Positions 35,169 to 47,632 of a DNA stretch of 64,000 nt are shown piece by piece (the stretch's first letter is position 1; every line of letters begins with the position of its first letter). The notes beneath the pieces were generated by a model that made no database searches, was not told where the DNA came from, and saw only the letters and a program-made list of their open reading frames with translations. The stretch covers positions 37,820,001-37,884,000 of the forward strand of contig OZ231126.1 in NCBI GenBank assembly GCA_965153355.1. Direction: 5' to 3'. The position numbers and the translations under genes are program-made. The DNA comes from Flaccisagitta enflata. Lineage: Eukaryota; Chaetognatha; Sagittoidea; Aphragmophora.

Positions 35169-36008
35169 TAATCGGGAAAAAAGTCGAAGTCTGTCTTCGA
35201 CTTTTTGACATATTCGAGAGAAACAGGGTTTTCATTTTCTTATGCGGAAGTTGAGCATCTCATCCGGCTGATTGTGGCCTCCGATGAAATTTATAGGGTA
35301 AGTAAATTTAATAATTCTCTTTCATTTGGCGCCAAGCAGAAGTCTCTGGGACAAATATTTTTTGCGCTATGATTTTTTAAAGATTTATTTATGAAAAATA
35401 AAAATAGAATTTTTTAAGATTTTGTGTAGGATCAATAAAGGAGTGTATATATGTTTACTTGAGCATGCAAATACAAAAAAAACATGTTTATGAGCACAAC
35501 TGCTCATCTGTGAGGGCATTTTTGAGCATTTTAGCTCATTTAGCTCACTTGGTTTAGTCTATTCTTTCTGATTTCAAAAACAACAAATGAATAAATATTT
35601 TCATACTTGTTTAAGCAAGTAAAATAACAAAAAACATGTCAGTGAGCAGAGCTGCTCATCTATAGGGGCATTTACAATTATTCTAGCTCATTTAGCTCAT
35701 TTATCTTGCTCTTTTACTCTGATTTTAAATAGGATAAATACAATAATAATTTGACCTTAGCATGCAAATACAATAAAGCATGTCAGTGAGCAAGGCTGGT
35801 TGTCTGGTTGAATTTGAATATTTTAGCTCAACTAGTTCATTTGGCTCAATCCTATTTCTCTCTGATTTTCAGTGCAATCAATACATACAATTGCTTTTGA
35901 TTTGATCTAACAAATTAAAAAAATTCAGTGACTGAAGATAAAAGCATGGTGAAAAGTGACCAATGCTTACGACTTTTTTCCTCACGGCGACAGCCGCCAT
36001 TACTGGTA
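35169..36008 (+). repeat. 840-bp dispersed repeat, copy 2
   Basis: Direct-orientation homologue of 24010-24854. The 12-bp arms of the opening hairpin (35178-35206) are identical to copy 1, while the 5-nt loop changes from TTAGT to TCTGT. The same three-unit internal array and the same closing CTTTTTTCCTCACGGCGACAG are present. Confidence 0.9.
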
Positions 36009-36103
36009 GAGCAACTAACGGAAGCAACTTGAAAGCAACTTGGAAAGCAACTCACCAAAATCAGCGATGGTCGACTTTTTCCACCTCCCAAATCCTATCC
36101 TTG

Positions 36104-36104
<1 letters not shown>

Positions 36105-36142
<38 letters not shown>
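36105..36142. repeat. (TC)n microsatellite
   Basis: About 19 TC units. Confidence 0.96.
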
Positions 36143-36144
<2 letters not shown>

Positions 36145-36648
36145 GCCTACCGGATAATCTCTCACTCCCATATTGAGTCGCTTCTCAACGTGGTTTCTCT
36201 TCACTCTACTTCGAAATATCTGCCATTCGAAGAGGCTGGCCTATTTAAGATTGGCTTGCTCTCAAGCTCCAGCTTTTTTGTCTATCTCTTTCTCTCTGTC
36301 TCTGTCTCTATCTCTTTCGAACGGATGACAGAAACCCTTGTTAAGAGCAGACTCAGAACCTTCTTAGACGCATGCAATTTGGCAGGAGCGCTGTTTGTTA
36401 CAAGAACGGACAAAGAAACCCGTCAACGACTGACCGATTGATCGATTGACTGATTGACCGTTTGACCGATTGACTGACTGGCCAATCGACCAGCTTGCAG
36501 TTCTTTTCCTGAAATTCACTAATTGAGTAATTCCATGAGCGCCAGATAATATACTTGAGCGCCAATGAGTTTGTCTTGACCCCATATTCTCTCTTAGCCT
36601 TTCCGGACCTCAGCACTTTCATCTTGTAGCTGACTGTTTCGTTGCTCT
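36143..36648. other. Unassigned spacer with GATTGACC repeats
   Basis: Mostly unique. At 36425-36495 there is a GACCGATTGA/GATTGACT short repeat like the core of A-D elements, without termini. No gene recognised. Confidence 0.55.
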
Positions 36649-36668
36649 TCTGTCTCTCTCTGTCTCTC

Positions 36669-36728
<60 letters not shown>
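36649..36728. repeat. (TCTG)/(TC)n microsatellite
   Basis: Interrupted TCTCTCTG units then about 23 TC units. Confidence 0.95.
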
Positions 36729-36730
<2 letters not shown>

Positions 36731-36775
36731 TCTCTGCCATACCCTGTCTCTCAATTTACTCCATTCAATTCTCAC

Positions 36776-36875
36776 GCAGACGTTGGCGCCACTTTTTTTT
36801 CTCACTTCCGGTTTGGCCATTCATGCGCGCATGCGCCATTTTTGCGCCACTCCGCAGCGCCACCACGCCACATCA
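36776..36875. promoter_or_regulatory. CpG-rich promoter-like patch (candidate NRF1 and ETS sites)
   Basis: CTCACTTCCGGTTTGG contains the ETS/GABP core ACTTCCGG. TGCGCGCATGCGCC contains the palindromic NRF1-type site GCGCATGCGC. Both lie within 45 bp, with several CpGs, in an otherwise CpG-poor AT-rich setting. On the reverse strand the site runs into AAAAATGGCGCATGCG. These are known features of animal housekeeping promoters. No gene is recognisable on either side, so the call is inference. Confidence 0.35.
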
Positions 36876-37125
36876 GAAAGTCTCTCCGACGTCATTGTTA
36901 TCGACATCTCGAAAAATTAAGACTTACACGACAGTCAGGCCAACATTCCCCACCTGTGATCCGACTCTTTCTTGACTCACGTGAACAGAATTTCATTTAT
37001 CGCTTCGCCGATCCATCCATTCTTCTGTCTATCTGTTTTTCCATCCATCCTGCCAGCCGTTAGCTTGACGACAACGACAATGTCAACAACAACAATGACG
37101 ACAGCGACAATAATCACGCCCATAA

Positions 37126-37127
37126 TC

Positions 37128-37215
<88 letters not shown>
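37126..37215. repeat. (CAA)n microsatellite
   Basis: About 29 CAA units preceded by imperfect ones from 37065. Confidence 0.96.
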
Positions 37216-37217
<2 letters not shown>

Positions 37218-37353
37218 AAAATGATAAATATAATTGATAAAAGGATGATAATGAAAATAATAATGGATTGATAATGATAAAAATGATGACATCAACGCAA
37301 AGGTTTGGTCGTTAATGTGACGACGTCTGTTTCATGACTTTGTTTTCCCAATA

Positions 37354-37512
37354 CAGTTGAACTCCGCAATGACGGATCTCAAGGGATCGACAAATTTTGT
37401 TGAAGACGGTTTTGATTATTGCCAATATGCGAAATAACAAGAAATGATGTGATGCGACTTAGATTTCATTTGCATTATCTACGTGCATTGCCGTTAAAGT
37501 GTGGTGTAACTG
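37354..37512. mobile_element. 159-bp MITE, TA target duplication
   Basis: Left CAGTTGAACTCCGCAATGAC, right inverted CAGTTACACCACACTTTAAC; TA at 37352-37353 and 37513-37514. Related ends at 27551 and 31398. Confidence 0.75.
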
Positions 37513-37917
37513 TATATCATGGACTTGTTTGGTTACTTTGAAAGTGAAATCACTTTCAATTTGTAGGCAGCTGGCGCGCGCTTATAAGTCGTATCTATAA
37601 TGGATACATATTATCGGTTTTGAAGCTATATTTGCAACTATTTCTATTTACAATGCTACTTTTTATCATCATTTTCCTCTCTCTTCATCTCTTTTTTTAA
37701 TTCTCTTATTCCTGTCTGTCTTTCTCTGTTCGCTTGTTTTTTTTTGTTTGTTTGTTTGTTTATTGGTTTGTTTGTTGATTTCTCTAGTTGTTTCTTTCTT
37801 TGTTTTTGCAAAGTCTGTTGAACAAATCCTTTTAATAACTTCAAAATCTTAATCAGCTGCTTTATATCAGTATTACTTTTAGTGAGGAAAGAGAGAAAGG
37901 GAAACAGAGAGAAAGGG

Positions 37918-37921
<4 letters not shown>
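37513..37921. other. Unassigned spacer
   Basis: AT-rich with TTTG repeats near 37735-37800. No gene recognised. Confidence 0.55.
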
Positions 37922-38012
<91 letters not shown>

Positions 38013-38092
38013 CGAGAGAGCGAGAGAGCGAGAGAGCGAGAGAGCGAGAGAGCGAGAGATCGTGAGAGCGAGAGTGAGAGTGAGAGTGAGAG
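37922..38092. repeat. (GA)n with (GAGAGAGC)n and (GAGAGT)n blocks
   Basis: About 44 GA units, then five 8-bp GAGAGAGC units and four GAGAGT units, a graded change of repeat type. Confidence 0.95.
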
Positions 38093-38142
38093 AGGTTGAT
38101 GTGGCGCCTGAGATTTGCGTCAAAACTTAAGTCAAGACTCAG

Positions 38143-38148
<6 letters not shown>

Positions 38149-38232
<84 letters not shown>

Positions 38233-38258
38233 ACAGACACACAGACAGACAGACAGAA
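38149..38258. repeat. (GA)n-(CACA/GACA) compound microsatellite
   Basis: About 40 GA units, then CACACAGACACACAGACAGA. On the other strand the order is TGTC/TGTG then TC. Confidence 0.95.
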
Positions 38259-38448
38259 GAGCAGATAGAATGAAAGAATGACAGAATGACAGAAATCGAT
38301 AATATAAAGACAGAGAGGTGGGGAACGAGAAATGTACAGATAGAAAGAGTAGAGCGAAAAAAAAGGCAAAAGGCAAAAGGCAAAAGGAGAAAAAGCAAAA
38401 GAAAACAAATTCCAAGACTTTGATATGGAAAAAATAAGTGGGGAAAGA

Positions 38449-38561
38449 AAACAAGGCCGGATACACGCCAACCATAACTGCGGTTGGGCAGGGTCAGTAA
38501 TGTTCGAGGCCAGTCAGCCACTTTGACAGTAGGGGGCGACCAAAAATTCGATGTTAAATAG
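38449..38561 (+). mobile_element. Family A element, 5' part only
   Basis: AAACAAGGCCGGATACACGC, ACTGCGGTTGGGCAGGGTCA and GTTCGAGGCCAGTCAGCC, then CAAAAATTCGATG before the next copy starts. It was cut by or abuts the complete copy that follows. Confidence 0.85.
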
Positions 38562-38772
38562 AGCAAGACCATATACACGGCTACCCAAGCCGCGTGAAGG
38601 TGGGCAGGGGCAGTGATATAAAAGACTACCCAAGCATTTGGGCAGGGGCCGCAATGCAAAATATAAAAATAAATGCTGAAAAGGCTAAGCATCACCGAAG
38701 GACCGACAGACCGACCCATCGACCAACCAACGGACATAGCGGGTTGTAGAGTCGCATGTATGCGACTAAAAA
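38562..38772 (+). mobile_element. Family A element, complete
   Basis: AGCAAGACCATATACACGGC, AAGCCGCGTGAAGGTGGGCA, GACCGACAGACCGACC core, GCGGGTTGTAGAGTCGCATG, TATGCGACTAAAAATG. The hairpin AGTCGCATGTATGCGACT is a perfect 18-bp palindrome although it differs from the family consensus on both arms. Confidence 0.93.
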
Positions 38773-39088
38773 TGCAATAGGGAGGATGGACGGATAGACC
38801 AACTAAAAATAAGTTTTCTCAAAAGATCCTCAGAACATTGTCCCAGGCTCTCGAGACCGTGATTTTTGAATTCCTCGTCGAAAATTATGTGGAAACAGTG
38901 AAAAGGGTGATTTTTTGACAAAACCGAGATTTAAAATCACACTTGTTATCATCATTACTACCCTCAAAAGTTTTGCCGCCATTTTTTCATCGGTTTTACT
39001 GCACTGATTCTCGCTATGAAATTTTGGCTCAATGTTTGTTAATGCATGAATTGTGAGAATTGTGAGACCAACCGACATTTATTCAATG
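38773..39088. other. Unassigned spacer
   Basis: Unique sequence. Nothing recognised. Confidence 0.55.
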
Positions 39089-39226
39089 AAGAAGAAGAAG
39101 AAGAAGAAGAAGAAGAAGAAGAAGAAGAAGAAGAAGAAGAAGAAGAAGAAGAAGAAGAAGAAGAAGAAGAAGAAGAAGAAGAAGAAGAAGAAGAGGAAGA
39201 GAAGAAGGAGAAGAAGAAGAAGGAGA

Positions 39227-39306
<80 letters not shown>
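39089..39306. repeat. (GAA)n-(GA)n compound microsatellite
   Basis: About 35 GAA units, a GAAGGAGAAG variant block and about 38 GA units. Confidence 0.96.
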
Positions 39307-39309
<3 letters not shown>

Positions 39310-39430
39310 AAAGTTAGGCAGGCAAGTTGAGAGATGCTATATGTGAATGTCATAGACGAAAACGACAAGAGAAAAAAAAGTTAATGTATGGAACTATGAG
39401 AAAATGAGAAAAATCATAATCTGAAGCCAG

Positions 39431-39433
<3 letters not shown>

Positions 39434-39473
<40 letters not shown>
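39434..39473. repeat. (TC)n microsatellite
   Basis: About 19 TC units. Confidence 0.96.
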
Positions 39474-39476
<3 letters not shown>

Positions 39477-40218
39477 AATCATTACCAAATAAATTTCTTT
39501 TTGCATTTACTTAATTTGCATATTTGAGGCATATCTTTAAAAGCGAGCTGACGCTAGCTGACGCTACTGCTCGTATTGAGCTTTTGCACACGCGTAGATA
39601 TATATCAGGGCTAGTTAGATCTCGCTGTGCGGCTTAATGCAAGCACAGGAAGTTGGCCGAACTAAGGTTTTAATATTTCATGCATTAAATAAAATATTAA
39701 GAGAATGAGGTAAAGTTCTCAAATTTAGCTTGAATCATTGTCACAGAATCTTGTATGAGATTCCAGAGAAAAAAGTCGATATTTCAAATTATTAATTGCG
39801 TATGATGTGGCTAAATGTGACTTTCTTCAATGATATTTTTTTGCTTTTTCTCACTTTTTAATTAATATATTTGTAATAAACAATTTATGTATAACACAAA
39901 AATAACGTCGTATCTATAGTCATATAAAAGGCGAGCGTCTCACGATTCTAGATATGTTTTTTATTTTTGATTATCACTGTATTAAACTTTTCAAATAAAA
40001 AAAAGGCATAACTGTTGATCCAATGACAGCAAACATTATTCCAGCGGACATTCCGCTCTTCTGCAAAAACTTACTAAAAAAATGATTTACAAAAGCGCGT
40101 GGCACGCGGCTGAAAAGAGACGCGTTGGATGAAAGATGGAGTGGAGAGATATTCCGAGCCGAAAAACGAAAAAGAGGATTTCCCTGTTGTCGCCCGAACA
40201 CCTGGGGGCCATCATCAA
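39474..40218. other. Unassigned spacer
   Basis: AT-rich with GAGCTGACGCTAGCTGACGC as a short local duplication near 39545. No gene recognised. Confidence 0.5.
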
Positions 40219-40620
40219 ACCACAACAACCACTACAACAACAACAAAAACGGGCACCACAACAACAACTACGACAACAACAACTGAAACGATCACGACAT
40301 TAACCACCACCACCACCACCACCACCACCACCACCACCACCACCACCACCACCACCACCACCACCACCACCACCACCACCACCGTCACCACCAGTCCACC
40401 ACCACCACCACCACCACCACCACCACCACCACCACCACCACCACCACCACCACCACCACCACCACCACCACCACCACCACCACCACCACCACCACCACCA
40501 CCACCACCACCACCACCACCACCACCACCACCACAACCACCACCACCACCACCACCACCACCACCACCACCACCACCACCACCACCACCACCACCACCAC
40601 CACCGTCACCACCACCACCA
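40219..40620. repeat. (CAA)n then (CCA)n tract
   Basis: About 80 bp of imperfect CAA/ACG triplets pass into 319 bp of CCA with only a few single-base interruptions. Frames give poly-Pro, poly-Thr, poly-His, or Gly/Val/Trp on the reverse strand. Confidence 0.97.
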
Positions 40621-40854
40621 CCAGAGACGATAGACGAAGATTTAACGACAAAAGACGGACGCCAAAGGCTCAATCGAGAGTGAACACCGACTACGTTCTT
40701 ACAAAGAAAATTGTGACGGATGATACCGCGATTGAAATGATGTTGAAAGATAATGGAAGAGGACGGGGGCCACATTAGAGGGAAAAACACCCAGATGTGT
40801 ATGCTATTTGAAAAAGTAAAAAAAAAAAGGCGCATAAGATACAAGAAATGAATG

Positions 40855-40885
40855 AGAGAGAGATAGAGAGAGAGAGAGAGAGGGA

Positions 40886-40979
<94 letters not shown>
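40855..40979. repeat. (GA)n microsatellite
   Basis: About 60 GA units with GGGA and GATA interruptions at the left end. Confidence 0.96.
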
Positions 40980-42091
40980 ACAACCCCCGTCGGACAAGTT
41001 TTGGGAGAATAAGAAAGATTCCGATTTTCTTAAATGTTTGTGATGATGACCGAGACAATCAAGTTTTTACGATGGCAAAATGTTTCTTTGGAGTCTGCGT
41101 AGTAGTTATTGTGTGATAATGTTTTCGGCTTCAATACAGGGATTTAAACGTATCGGTTGGTATAAGGGCTTCAAGACTAGGATTTTAGGTTGTTGATATT
41201 TAGAATATGGGGCTGCAGTTGAAAAGAGGGCAGACATTGCGAAGGGATTATTTCTTTTATGTGTTCAAGCTTAGGCTGTCCCATCTTCCTGAGCTAATAG
41301 CTTAAAAGAACGATCCCGAATCCCAAATAGGCAAAGCCGGATCATCCAGGAAGCCACTTGATCTGTGACATATGCATACTCTTCTGTTATCAGGGTTATG
41401 TCTTTTTTTATATTCAATCTTTATGGGAATCAAGGATTTTCCCCTAAATTATGACATGCGGATGGTCGCATGATGGTCTTGATTTATCACTCGCGATATC
41501 ACGATGGGTGAAGGGCACTTTTCAACTTACTTCTGCAACAAAATGTGCGACCATATGGCGATGCAATGGATGGGTATTGGGTATTGGCTGTAGCCGACGA
41601 AAAGGACTGATATTGCGTGAGCGTTTCTGGTTTTTGAGGGGTTTCCCGAAAAAGATATCCATTCCGTCATATGTATTGATAATCTCACATTGCAAAGCAT
41701 TATTTTGGGTTTTTTGAACATTCAGTCATTAAAATGCGTCTGTAGCACAAACAACCGGATTCGATTCTTACATCCCACCCAACCCCCATCTCACCGTTTC
41801 TCACACCTGGCCTCAATCTTTTTCCCTGTGCCCCCCGCCCAATTTCTCACTGTCGCCCCTAACCCCCAATTTTCTCTCCTACGTCCCCCCATTTCTCACT
41901 GTCGCCCCTATCCCCCATCTTTGTCCCCCGTGTTCTTGCTACGCCTTATTCTGGTTTACGATGGAGACTTGAGTTTCAAAGAAGATTATTGGAACAACCA
42001 AAGAGGATATTAGTCATATTACCATAAAGTGACAGTGAGTGAGTGAACGAAAAGAGAGAAGAACATGAAGAAGAAGAAAAAGAAGAATAGT
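40980..42091. other. Unassigned spacer with C-rich 45-bp duplication
   Basis: Unique sequence to 41760. At 41770-41935 a pyrimidine-rich stretch carries two direct units of about 44 bp (TTTCTCACTGTCGCCCCTA and following CCCCCA). An 88-codon frame from 41451 lacks recognisable motifs. Confidence 0.6.
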
Positions 42092-42660
42092 CGCAAAAGC
42101 CTAGCATGGTCAGCAGTACCCAATGCCCCTAAGTTAGTATATGTGGGAATGAGATAATGAAAGGGGCAGCAGCCCGGGAGGAGCTGATGATCTATGATTC
42201 CGCATAGGGTAATTTTCTCTGGTTTGACAAGCTGTGTTGGTGGGCTGAGAGGCCTGATTTTGGGTCTGAATGGTCTGATTTAGGGTCTGATTTAGGGTCT
42301 GAGAGGCGTGGTTTGGGGTCTGAGAGGCCTGATTTGGGGTCTGAGGGGTCTAATTTGGGGTCTGAAAGGCCTGTTTTAGGGTCTGAGAGCCCTGGTTTTG
42401 GGTCTAAAAGGCTTGATTTAGGGACTGAGAGGCCCTATTTGGGGTCTGAGAGGCCTGATTTAAGTTCTGGTTGGCCTGATTCAGGGTCTGAGAGGCCTGA
42501 TTCGGGGTCAGAAAGGTTTGATTTGGGGTCTGAAAAGCCTGATTTGGGGTCTGAGAGGCCTGTGTTGAGGCTGGGGGGATGGACACATAGAAACTAAAGA
42601 AAATCGCCCTGTGTGGAATCATAGGTCATTGTGCCCTCCGGGGCCGCTGCCTAAAAAGAA
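42092..42660 (+). mobile_element. Family E element with 21-bp minisatellite
   Basis: Left GCATGGTCAGCAGTACCCAA then TGCCCCTAAGTTAG. Right AATCATAGGTCATTGTGCCC then TCCGGGGCCGCTGCCTAAAAAG, closely matching 44938. The core is the GGTCTGAGAGGCCTGATTTG array. Confidence 0.82.
42255..42575 (+). repeat. 21-bp minisatellite, about 15 units
   Basis: Consensus GGTCTGAGAGGCCTGATTTG plus one G. Because the unit is a multiple of three it stays open (GSERPDL repeats), giving a 94-codon frame that is not considered a gene. Confidence 0.93.
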
Positions 42661-42947
42661 GAAGAAGAAGAAGAAAAAGAAGAAGAAGAAGAAGAAGAAG
42701 AAGAAGAAGAAGAAGAAGAAGAAGAAGAAGAAGAAGAAGAAGAAGAAGAAGAAGAAGAAGAAGAAGAAGAAGAACTTGAAGAAGAAGAACTTGAAGAAGA
42801 AGAAGAAGAAGAAGAAGAAGAAGAAGAAGAAGAAGAAGAAGAAGAAGAACTTGAAGAAGAAGTACTTGAAGAAGAACAAGAAGAACTTGAAGAAGAACAA
42901 GAAGAACTTGAAGAAGAACAAGAAGAAGAAGACAAAAGAAAAAATGT

Positions 42948-42980
<33 letters not shown>
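42655..42980. repeat. (GAA)n with ACTTGAAGAA units, then (GA)n
   Basis: About 40 GAA units, a block with five or six GAACTTGAAGAA or GAACAAGAA variants, GACAAAAGAAAAAATGTAAC, then 14 GA units. It starts at the AAAAAGAAG end of the family E element. Confidence 0.95.
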
Positions 42981-42981
<1 letters not shown>

Positions 42982-43719
42982 GGCACGCCTGAACAGATGG
43001 AGGAGAAGGACTGAGTCACAGCCAATGAAAGCGGGAAAGAGGGATAGTGTGTCAGTGATAATAGCCTCTGGTTTTTAATGGCAAGAGAGGGAGAAAGAGA
43101 GAAAGGACAATTTGCAAACCCAACCAGTTACCGCCTCAATCTCTCAATGTCGCGTGTCATAATGAAATGATAAACAAGGATGCGGGGATGTGTAAATCGA
43201 GGGGGAAGGGGAGAGAAAAAAAGGAAATTAAAGGAAATCATCACTTTTGCTAGTAACGCGATGCGTCGCGGGGAGGAAAATCAAAGGGGGGGTGGGCAGA
43301 AGGTTACCGTTTTTTTTAGGGGGGCGGAGGGGTGGAAAATCAAAGGCGACGATTTCTTTCTCTTTTTTTTTTTTTTTTTTTGGCTTATGCGTTCAGCGCA
43401 TAAGCATTCTATGACCTAGCCGACTATTTTTGGAACGACTTTTGAACGATAACTTTTGTTCCATTGATCCTTACTGCAAATCGTGTATCACGAAGTTTTT
43501 TTTCCACTGACAGTTCCGGTTTTGCCCGATGTGACACGCAGGGTGAAAAGGTTTCCCCCCCTCCCTCTTTCTCTCTCTTTCGCATTTTCTTTTTTCCCTT
43601 TTTTGTTTCTTTTTGGCTTTGTTTTGTCTTCATTCCGGTTATTGCTTGGTCCTATTTTTCATTTTTTTTAAGTACCGTATAAAAAAGCAAAGAAAGATAA
43701 AAATTATAAAGAAAGAGGG
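42981..43719. other. Unassigned spacer
   Basis: G-rich patches at 43200-43340, T run at 43362-43381. TTATGCGTTCAGCGCATAAG at 43384-43403 is a nearly perfect hairpin (CTTATGCGC/GCGTTCAGCGCATAAG type). No gene recognised. Confidence 0.5.
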
Positions 43720-43918
43720 AAACAAGGTCATTAGACCTAAGTCCCGTGTCTTCTCTGCTACTCAGTGAAATAAGAATGCAATAAAAAGCCTTTAAAACAA
43801 CTTTGTGACAGACTGACGGACCGACCGACTGACCAATGAACCAACAGACCGACGGACCGACGGACCAACGGACCAACCAAAAAATGTTTTGTAGAGTCGC
43901 GTAGCGCGCGACTAAAAA
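43720..43918 (+). mobile_element. Family D element, complete
   Basis: AAACAAGGTCATTAGACCTA, AGTCCCGTGT, AAAAAGCCTTTAAAACAACT, TTGTGACAGACTGACGGACC core, TTTTGTAGAGTCGCGTAGCG, CGCGACTAAAAAG. The only plus-orientation family D copy. Confidence 0.92.
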
Positions 43919-44176
43919 GAAAAATCGGTCATTTCATATGTTGACATGACTCTCACGTTTCTAGCAGTAAGGGGATGACCGACGAATTGATAGACGGATG
44001 AACGGACCGCAGCCAGGATTCAGGAGGTGAAACTGCAAACTAAGCGATGTGACCTGCACGGCTGCACCTAACGCGTTGATTGTCTCGACTGTGACGTACG
44101 ATGATGGCGAAATTTGAAGATTGTGAATTGTAACAAGTAGTCACTGTCACTGAGAACTGGGACATCTATTTTTCTA

Positions 44177-44383
44177 TTTTTAGTCGCGTGCACGCGACTC
44201 TACAACCCACTCTGTCCGTCTGTCGGTTGGTCGGTCGGTCGGTCGGTCGGTGACACTTTGCTTTTTCGACGTTTACGGGCGGTTTTGGGGTAACAGCTCC
44301 TGCCCAACTGCTCAATTGGTCTATTTCATCACTGCCCCTGCCCACCCGCACGCGACTTGGCCAGCCGTGTATCCGGCCTTGTT
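44177..44383 (-). mobile_element. Family A element, complete
   Basis: TTTTAGTCGCGTGCACGCGA with a perfect 18-bp palindrome, CTACAACCCACTCTGTCC, GGTCGGTCGGTCGGTCGG core, CACTGCCCCTGCCCACCC, GCACGCGACTTGGCCAGCCG, TATCCGGCCTTGTT. It faces the family B copy at 44427, 5' end to 5' end, 43 bp apart. Confidence 0.95.
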
Positions 44384-44426
44384 CAGGATGAGGGTGGTGA
44401 AAATCGCCAATTGTAAAACCTACCTG

Positions 44427-44675
44427 AACAAAGCCGGATACACGGCCAATCCGTAGTCGCTGCTGGTGGGCAGGGGCAGTAATGCGGGTGGGCAGGGGCA
44501 GTATGTGAGTGGGCGGGGGCTGTATTGACGCCAGGCAGGAGCTGTGATGGTCAGAAATCCGTTTTTCAGTCGATTTCGCATCATCAAAATTTTCCTATTT
44601 CAAACATTCAGACAGACATTCAGACAGACCAAGGGACACACCCTCTTATAGAGTCGCTAGGCAGCGACTGAAAAC
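44427..44675 (+). mobile_element. Family B element, complete
   Basis: AACAAAGCCGGATACACGGC, CCAATCCGTAGTCGCTGCTG, three GTGGGCAGGGGCAGT-type repeats, TTCAGTCGATTTCGCATCAT, CAGACAGACATTCAGACAGA core, CCCTCTTATAGAGTCGCTAG, GCAGCGACTGAAAACG. Confidence 0.95.
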
Positions 44676-44676
44676 G

Positions 44677-44938
44677 GGATTGTGGCTTTGAGTAGAAACG
44701 CACCCATTGAGTTGGGCCTTGAATTGGGCCTTGAAGATGAGATTTTGGCCTTGAGGTTGGGATTTGGGCCTCAAGACTGGGATTTGGGCCTCAAGGCTGG
44801 GATATGGGCCTCGAGGCTGAGATATGGGCCTGGAGGTTGGGGGGGGGGGGGACGAAGAAGGAGAAGGAGAAGAAGGAGAAAATTCCCCTGTATGAAAGCA
44901 TAGGTCATCGACCCCTTCGGGGCCGCTGCCCAAAAAGT
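44677..44938 (+). mobile_element. Family E element, 5'-truncated
   Basis: About eight 21-25-bp units (GGCCTTGAGG, GGGATTTGGGCCTCAAG), a 13-base G run, GAAGGAGAAGGAG, then TGAAAGCATAGGTCATCGAC and CCCTTCGGGGCCGCTGCC with AAAAAG. CCCC/GGGG around TTC forms a small hairpin near the end. Confidence 0.8.
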
Positions 44939-46121
<1,183 letters not shown>

Positions 46122-46290
46122 TTTTTTGTCACGTGCATGCGACTCAATAATTCGTTACGTCGATCAGTTTGTCCATTGGTCTGTCGGTTGGTTGGTTACA
46201 TCGCTGCTCCTACCATGATTTCATTTTAACACATTTCATCGCTTCCCATGCCTACCATCACGGGACTTGGGTGTGTATCCGGCCTTGTTT
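46122..46290 (-). mobile_element. Family A element, diverged
   Basis: TTTTTTGTCACGTGCATGCG, GTCTGTCGGTTGGTTGG core, ATCGCTGCTCCTACC, CATCACGGGACTTGGG, GTGTATCCGGCCTTGTT. Confidence 0.85.
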
Positions 46291-46940
46291 TTCTTTTGGA
46301 CCACTTTAAATGTTATTTCATGCAGGGTAAGGCAACTGAGGCGTGCAAAAAGCTTTAAAATCCGGCCACATGCGTTAAGGGAACGCTCGCACGCGAGAGC
46401 TCGATCTTCATCGCTCCAGGTTCAGAAATGCGCTCTCAGGAGCCTTCAAGGGTTAGGATCCGATATGGTAGCCGGTTTCTGCAGTCTTATTTCCAATTTC
46501 TACATGCCCCGAGGCTATGATTACGCCTGCCTATAAAGTGGGCCTTTTGATATGTGTTCCCCAGGCGATTCGGGATCGCACTTATATGCTAGCAGCAGTC
46601 GTCGATGTGGCAATAGCTTTCTAACAATTCGACTCGTATCCATGTTAGTGCCATTCAGTGCTGCAAAACACCGTGCCGTTTTTTTTCAAATGATTAAAAC
46701 AATTCTGATGGCGTTCATCCTGATGATTTCTTTGTTTTAGCTACAGCAAAATTCGGCGGTAACGAGTGGCGTTGCCTTGAGCTTTGTAATAGGGGTTTTC
46801 TCCTCTAACCAAAATATCGAGATAAAAGAGACATAACACAAGAATTGCGACATGTATTGGGTTTCATAGTTTCTCTCGATTTAAATGTTATATTCGGTCT
46901 CAATAACTTTTGCTGTTGTGACGTAAGGGACAAAAGTTAG
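46291..46940. other. Unassigned spacer
   Basis: Unique, moderately CpG-rich at 46360-46460. Frames show no recognisable domain. Confidence 0.5.
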
Positions 46941-47006
46941 GAGAGAGAGAGTGAGAGTGAGAGTAAGAGTAAGAGTAAGAGTGAGAGTAAGAGTGAGAGT
47001 GAGAGT

Positions 47007-47050
<44 letters not shown>
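46941..47050. repeat. (GAGAGT/GAGTAA)n-(GA)n tract
   Basis: About ten 6-bp GAGAGT or TAAGAG units then about 22 GA units. Confidence 0.93.
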
Positions 47051-47053
<3 letters not shown>

Positions 47054-47264
47054 TGAGTCACTTTAGGCTTCAGGGTGAATAAAAAAAGAAACAACAACAT
47101 CATCGCCATTAAAGGTTAGCAAATACTCAAACAAGGAAACCTTTCTGCAGCGACATGGATGTTATGGTCGGCTGTGATTATCGTCATCTTTATGCCTCCT
47201 CTACACATCTCATTTTATTCTCTATCTTCGACTGTCTGTCTATTCGTCGCTGTCTTTCCATCTC

Positions 47265-47414
<150 letters not shown>

Positions 47415-47568
47415 CAAAGCGCCACCCATAAGCGCCACGATAAACAACCAACATCGATGTGCATAAACAACGTCAAATCTGCCGGTAGGGGGCTCTGCCT
47501 AGGCCTACCGCTATGCGTCCGCGGGGAGAAGGATCGTTATATAAAGAGGAGGACGTTTGTAAAGCTAA

Positions 47569-47569
<1 letters not shown>

Positions 47570-47615
<46 letters not shown>

Positions 47616-47632
47616 GCGTGTGCGTGTGTGTG
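47570..47632. repeat. (GT)n microsatellite
   Basis: About 30 GT units with GCGTGT interruptions. GTTATATAAAG lies 33 bp upstream (47536) and resembles a TATA box, but there is no gene to attach it to. Confidence 0.95.

Noticed and set aside
38449-38561. Family A as a tRNA-derived SINE, because GTTCGAGGC resembles a B box
   Set aside because: Other copies lack the motif, no A box is found at the right spacing, and the 3' A-run has a fixed short length instead of a variable tail.
40129-40683. 184-codon Thr/Pro-rich frame
   Set aside because: It is a translation of the CAA and CCA tracts; the non-repeat ends are short and have no recognisable motif.
42255-42575. CRISPR array suspected from the evenly spaced 21-bp units
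   Set aside because: Units are contiguous with no unique spacers, drift gradually, and lie in a eukaryotic element.
47536-47546. TATA box GTTATATAAAG, and a similar GGTATAAATAGA at 51710
   Set aside because: AT-rich motifs of this length are expected by chance and no gene or cap-site context follows.
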